Position numbers and translations under genes: made by a program. The notes beneath the pieces were generated by a model. The model was not told the DNA's origin. It searched no databases and was given only the letters and a program-made list of their open reading frames with translations. Shown here in pieces: positions 27,646 through 30,917 of a stretch of 30,917 nt of DNA (the first letter of the stretch is position 1; each line of letters begins with the position of its first letter). The DNA is from a virus, in the IMG/VR virus record IMGVR_UViG_3300030328_000829, positions 1 through 30,917 of that record; one strand, written 5' to 3'.

Positions 27646-29283
27646 TTAACGCAACCTTCTCGGATTATATGTAAACGCCATAGCGTTTATCTCCCAATGT
27701 TTGTTAGTAGTCGGACCATTAACCTTCATGGATATAGACTGCGCTGTCCCAAGTGTGGGTAAACGTATAACATCTGCTGTTAAAGAAGCTGATACAGCAT
27801 CCCAAGCTGCGTAATATGCAGAATCAGGGTCAGAATCATTCCATTTGGATGTACCCCATTTAGAGGAAGAAGCCCGACCAGTTACTGTAATTGGTATAGT
27901 TTTAGCCACTTCCGACCTGTCATAGTCTTTATAAACTTGAATACTCATGGTCATTGTTTCATCAGCTAACGTAATAAACCTTGGTTTACCCCAACGTTTC
28001 TTAGTTATAGGATCGCTTCCCACCAACCAAGGTGTAACAAAGTACGAAGTTATGTGAGTTTCAGTTGAACCCGTGTATCTGTCAGTCATACGGTCAGAGT
28101 CATCATCCAAATCAATAACTGACCCCGTGTTTGCTACACAACCGCCTAAAACTTGGGCACGTTGATTAGGTGGACGGTATGAAAGTAGTGGACCTGCATC
28201 AATATCTGATAGAACCCAAGCTCCATTTCCTTCATTTAAAGTTGGATCAAACATAAGAGTTCTGCGTGTAGTCGTAGCCCCTTCAGTCCAATCAACAGAA
28301 CAATAAAGCCTGTTGTCACCCCAAGCCAACTCAGGTGCAGTATCAAAAGTGAACTTGTTTTGCGTTATACCAGGAAACAGTTTCGTAAATAAATAAGTGA
28401 ACTGTTGCCCGTTGTATAAATAAATTCCTTCTTGAGCAGACCAAAAATAAACCCCTCCTGGTGAAACTGCTGGTGTCGAATCAGGGGTCATGCCCACTGA
28501 AGCTGACTGTAAAACAACTTCAAAAGAATCAGAATCGAAACCGAAAACTGCGTAAGTGCTGTTTGATTTAAACACAACAAGCCTGTCACCATAAGCAGCT
28601 AAACCAGTTATGTAATCACCATGTTCACCGACATCAATGTCAACATAATCTGAAGCTTCCCAGATTTCAGGATCATTCTGTTTAGACCAACGCAACCTCG
28701 ATCTATGAGCAGTGCCCGATTCGTATGTGTGAGCCACCCAAGCAAAATTGTTCCACATGGCAATATATCTACCTTGCGGCATGTTGCCTGTGGTCCCATC
28801 AAACGTCGTACCTAAATCTGTTGCAGTACCAGCTCCCCCACCAGGCCATTTAAAAGAAGGCTTATCATATGAAACAGCGTACATAACGTCATTCATTGTC
28901 ATGCCATAAACTTTAGAACCAGCAGTTCTAGCAGTCATCCCAGTGATATCAGTAAAATTACCTGAATCTATTGTCTCTCCCTGAGAGTAAGCTACCTTAG
29001 TATCATAATTAACTACCACTGCATTAGCTGTAGATAAAGTCGTAGTACCCGTAGTCAAATGGTAAGCCCACATTCCTTTAACATCCGCTGATAAAGGGGT
29101 AAGATTCCAACGATCCACACCATCACGTTGCTTAATACCACCCCTAGGGTCAACAATAACGTTCAACAAATCTGGCGACTCATTAGGAGCCAGATTGAAC
29201 TGATCGGCTCTCATGTTAAGACCGCCAGAAAAAGACTCTAAAGCGGTTAGTTTAAAATTAGATTTACGTGCGGCTGCTGCCAT
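27646..29283 (-). CDS. Tail nozzle / stabilisation protein, 545 aa
   Basis: Matches the large beta-propeller-like tail proteins that follow the adaptor in podoviruses (P22 gp10 or T7 gp12 role), closing the tail channel. Typical features are the opening FSGGLNMRADQFNLAPNESPDLLNV, the phrase DPRGGIKQRDGVDRWN, repeated strand segments with Trp and Tyr (YIAMWNNFAWVAH, RLRWSKQNDPEIW), DRLVVFKSNSTYAVFGFD, and a C-terminal KHWEINAMAFTYNPRRLR. GGGAG lies six bases before the start. It follows the adaptor gene after a three-base gap. Confidence 0.75.
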   Translation of the reverse strand: MAAAARKSNFKLTALESFSGGLNMRADQFNLAPNESPDLLNVIVDPRGGIKQRDGVDRWNLTPLSADVKGMWAYHLTTGTTTLSTANAVVVNYDTKVAYSQGETIDSGNFTDITGMTARTAGSKVYGMTMNDVMYAVSYDKPSFKWPGGGAGTATDLGTTFDGTTGNMPQGRYIAMWNNFAWVAHTYESGTAHRSRLRWSKQNDPEIWEASDYVDIDVGEHGDYITGLAAYGDRLVVFKSNSTYAVFGFDSDSFEVVLQSASVGMTPDSTPAVSPGGVYFWSAQEGIYLYNGQQFTYLFTKLFPGITQNKFTFDTAPELAWGDNRLYCSVDWTEGATTTRRTLMFDPTLNEGNGAWVLSDIDAGPLLSYRPPNQRAQVLGGCVANTGSVIDLDDDSDRMTDRYTGSTETHITSYFVTPWLVGSDPITKKRWGKPRFITLADETMTMSIQVYKDYDRSEVAKTIPITVTGRASSSKWGTSKWNDSDPDSAYYAAWDAVSASLTADVIRLPTLGTAQSISMKVNGPTTNKHWEINAMAFTYNPRRLR

Positions 29284-29286
29284 CAG

Positions 29287-29991
29287 CTACTCCCAAGAGT
29301 AGCGTAGCCGATTAGGTAAAATAACTTGGGAACGCCAACGACTTGCGTTCCGACTGTTTAACAACACAGGTTGCGGAGCTGGCATATCCTCATACCGTTC
29401 CCTAAGATTCTGCAACTCTGATAAAAATAGACCCATATATTGTGAAGCCATCTGAGGGTCTTCTTGCTGTTCATAAGCTCTTGAAATGCCGTAAGTAGCT
29501 ACAAGAATATGAAACGGAGTGGGTAAAGTCGTTGGTTCAGTACTGTCACCTGAACCAGCCCCAAAAGCCGCAGCTTCCTTATAACCTCGTACATTTATTG
29601 TCGCACCAGATGAAGGAGTTGGGTACAACCTTATGTTGTCACCCCAAAAAGACCACCACCACGGGTCACCTGAAGTACCCACATTCAATGGGTAAACCAC
29701 ATCACCTTCGTCACGACCAACAAAAGTAATGACATGATCATCGGTGCGTAACGCAGCTACTTCACGTAAACCGTTAGTAACTGACGCACCCACAGCAGCC
29801 AGCGTGTAATCTTTCTGATCGGCTACCGTTGTGAAAGTTGTTGAAACTTCCAGAAAAGGCCAACGTTTCTGACTGTAAACAATACGGTCATAACCCTCAC
29901 CTAAAAAACGATTCAACGTATCATCTGAAATGTCTGTCGAATCTATATCCACCACAGAACGGATATAAGTTCTCATTTCTGAAATTTGCAT
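29287..29991 (-). CDS. Tail adaptor (head-to-tail connector) protein, 234 aa
   Basis: The start MQISEMRTYIRSVVDIDSTD at 29991 has AAGGA five bases upstream; the longer frame from 30054 would overlap the previous gene. The N-terminal helical part with FLGEGYDRIVYSQKRWPFLE is characteristic of podovirus adaptors that bind under the portal (P22 gp4 or T7 gp11 role). It is followed by a strand region (VSTTFTTVADQKDYTLAAV) and a C-terminal helix (SQYMGLFLSELQNLRERYE). It lies between the capsid and nozzle genes, as expected. Confidence 0.78.
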   Translation of the reverse strand: MQISEMRTYIRSVVDIDSTDISDDTLNRFLGEGYDRIVYSQKRWPFLEVSTTFTTVADQKDYTLAAVGASVTNGLREVAALRTDDHVITFVGRDEGDVVYPLNVGTSGDPWWWSFWGDNIRLYPTPSSGATINVRGYKEAAAFGAGSGDSTEPTTLPTPFHILVATYGISRAYEQQEDPQMASQYMGLFLSELQNLRERYEDMPAPQPVLLNSRNASRWRSQVILPNRLRYSWE

Positions 29992-29992
29992 T

Positions 29993-30259
29993 TTATTCCT
30001 TGTGGAAGACGCATAGGTCACTGCCCGTAACGGGTCGCCCTTTGCAGGGGTCACCGCTACGAGTCAGCGCACTACACTTGGTCACCTTCTCAGGAATAGG
30101 TTTTTGCGTTACCGCAGTGTCATTAACACGAGTTACATTTCTGTTATTCGGTCCCACCGCCGCAGGGCGGGGGGAAGCGTCACGGAAATTAGTATCAGAT
30201 CTAGGTTGACCTGCTGGACGTGCCCCTGACTTATATGCGTAAGCAAATTCCCTACCCAT
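29993..30259 (-). CDS. Small zinc-motif protein, 88 aa
   Basis: The C-terminus reads CSALTRSGDPCKGRPVTGSDLCVFH, a C-x9-C-x10-C-x2-H zinc motif of the CxAxTxxGxxCxxxxxxGxxxCxxH type found in many small phage and bacterial proteins. The N-terminal 55 residues are basic, Asn/Arg/Pro-rich and probably unfolded. The start at 30259 lies two bases after the capsid gene stop; a longer frame from 30394 would overlap the capsid gene. No ribosome site is visible, so coupling to the capsid gene is likely. A role in head completion or DNA contact is only a guess. Confidence 0.7.
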   Translation of the reverse strand: MGREFAYAYKSGARPAGQPRSDTNFRDASPRPAAVGPNNRNVTRVNDTAVTQKPIPEKVTKCSALTRSGDPCKGRPVTGSDLCVFHKE

Positions 30260-30261
30260 GA

Positions 30262-30917
30262 TTAAGCAGGTGTTATACCGTAGATGTATCCTTGACGGGA
30301 ACGGTTGCTCACTGTCAAGTTTCCGTAGCAGAGAATCTGTGAGAACACAGCATCCTGGTTGGTTGGGCGCACAAACGGGGTAGGTTTGAACCATACGTCG
30401 CTGTGGGCTACCAACTGGAGATACTTGGTGTTAAGGAAATACATTTTTCCTTCACCAGCAAGAGTGCCATCAAAAGTGATTGGGCATCCCTTGAACAGAA
30501 GATTCTGGAACCCTCCGTCTGCCATATCGGTATCTGTGTAACGAATCTGTCCATCAAGGAGAGCTTCGTAAGCCTCGTACTGGCTTTGACCAGTTACGAT
30601 GATTGTTGGTTGATCGTTACCAACGGAACAGTTGTTGTACATGGTAGCCATGGAAGCAACATCTATTGCACCAGCTTGGTTAGCAACTTGTGATCTCCAC
30701 CACGAGTTGTCACCATCAGTTGCATCAATACCAGCAAAAGCGGCTGTGCCGTCATCATTGCCTAAACCGATGCAAGCTGCAAGTCCAAGCATGTCCTTGC
30801 TACCGTTACCTGTACCATTACCGAAAAGCATGGTGTTCAAGTTCTCGATAATTGTTTCCTGTGTTTGGAAGATTTTACCTTCCAACAGATCAATGATCTG
30901 TGCTTCGCCATTGTTTT
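30262..30917 (-). CDS. Major capsid protein, C-terminal part
   Basis: The open frame continues past the right edge, so at least 217 codons of a longer gene are seen (stop at 30262). The sequence has the character of an HK97-fold capsid C-terminal half: a TIIENLNTMLFGNGTG loop, NDQPTIIVTGQSQYEAYEAL, GGFQNLLFKGCPITFDGTLAG, KMYFLNTKYLQLVAHSDVWFKP, and the end QDAVFSQILCYGNLTVSNRSRQGY. It is the first late gene seen on this side, upstream of the adaptor and nozzle genes. A TTG near the edge is not the true start, because the frame is open before it. Confidence 0.8.
   Translation of the reverse strand, partial: NNGEAQIIDLLEGKIFQTQETIIENLNTMLFGNGTGNGSKDMLGLAACIGLGNDDGTAAFAGIDATDGDNSWWRSQVANQAGAIDVASMATMYNNCSVGNDQPTIIVTGQSQYEAYEALLDGQIRYTDTDMADGGFQNLLFKGCPITFDGTLAGEGKMYFLNTKYLQLVAHSDVWFKPTPFVRPTNQDAVFSQILCYGNLTVSNRSRQGYIYGITPA

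Overview
The window looks like most of a tailed-phage genome of the short-tailed (podovirus-like) kind. Base composition is moderate, roughly mid-40s percent GC by eye. There is no integrase, no transposon, no tRNA and no cellular housekeeping gene. Several families hint at an actinobacterial host: a GP88-type protein, a DpdA of the actinophage type, an r1t-like holin, and a small protein with an HG...CRCxxCR motif. No single feature proves the host. Strong Shine-Dalgarno sites, 1- to 4-base start/stop overlaps and many very small genes are typical of a compact lytic phage.

Layout. Positions 1-630 (minus) carry the terminase small subunit and two small downstream genes, the last cut by the window edge. 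Positions 631-1290 are a divergent control region without a convincing gene. It holds four consecutive stem-loops, a Fur-box-like palindrome, eight CAGCTG sites in 98 bp and a palindrome (GATCTATGTAGATC) that recurs twice further right. Positions 1291-7558 (plus) are the early accessory region: a putative DNA-binding regulator with its own terminator, then a tight run of small genes, many with Cys pairs. Among these lie a GP88-family protein and a DpdA-like 7-deazaguanine transglycosylase. Positions 7559-7750 are a second control region. Positions 7751-12424 (plus) are the replication/recombination block: Cas4-like nuclease, RecA-fold helicase, primase-polymerase, RusA resolvase, a second PD-(D/E)XK nuclease and a sigma-region-4-like protein.

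Positions 12408-30917 (minus, read from right to left) are the late block. In transcription order it encodes the major capsid protein (cut by the window edge), a zinc-motif protein, tail adaptor, tail nozzle, fibre and spike genes with a tail assembly chaperone, four large or repetitive probable internal/ejection proteins (one of 1698 residues), a PGRP-type amidase endolysin, several tiny proteins and a holin. The early and late blocks meet tail to tail with a 17-bp overlap.

Both window edges fall inside the late block, and the terminase large subunit, portal and any protease or scaffold are absent. The simplest reading is that these genes lie in a short missing piece joining the left edge to the right edge of a circular or circularly permuted genome. 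The most notable points are the dense control region, the three-copy palindrome regulon, the orphan dpdA next to a GP88 gene, the absence of any recognisable replicative DNA polymerase, and a repeat module shared between two neighbouring virion proteins.
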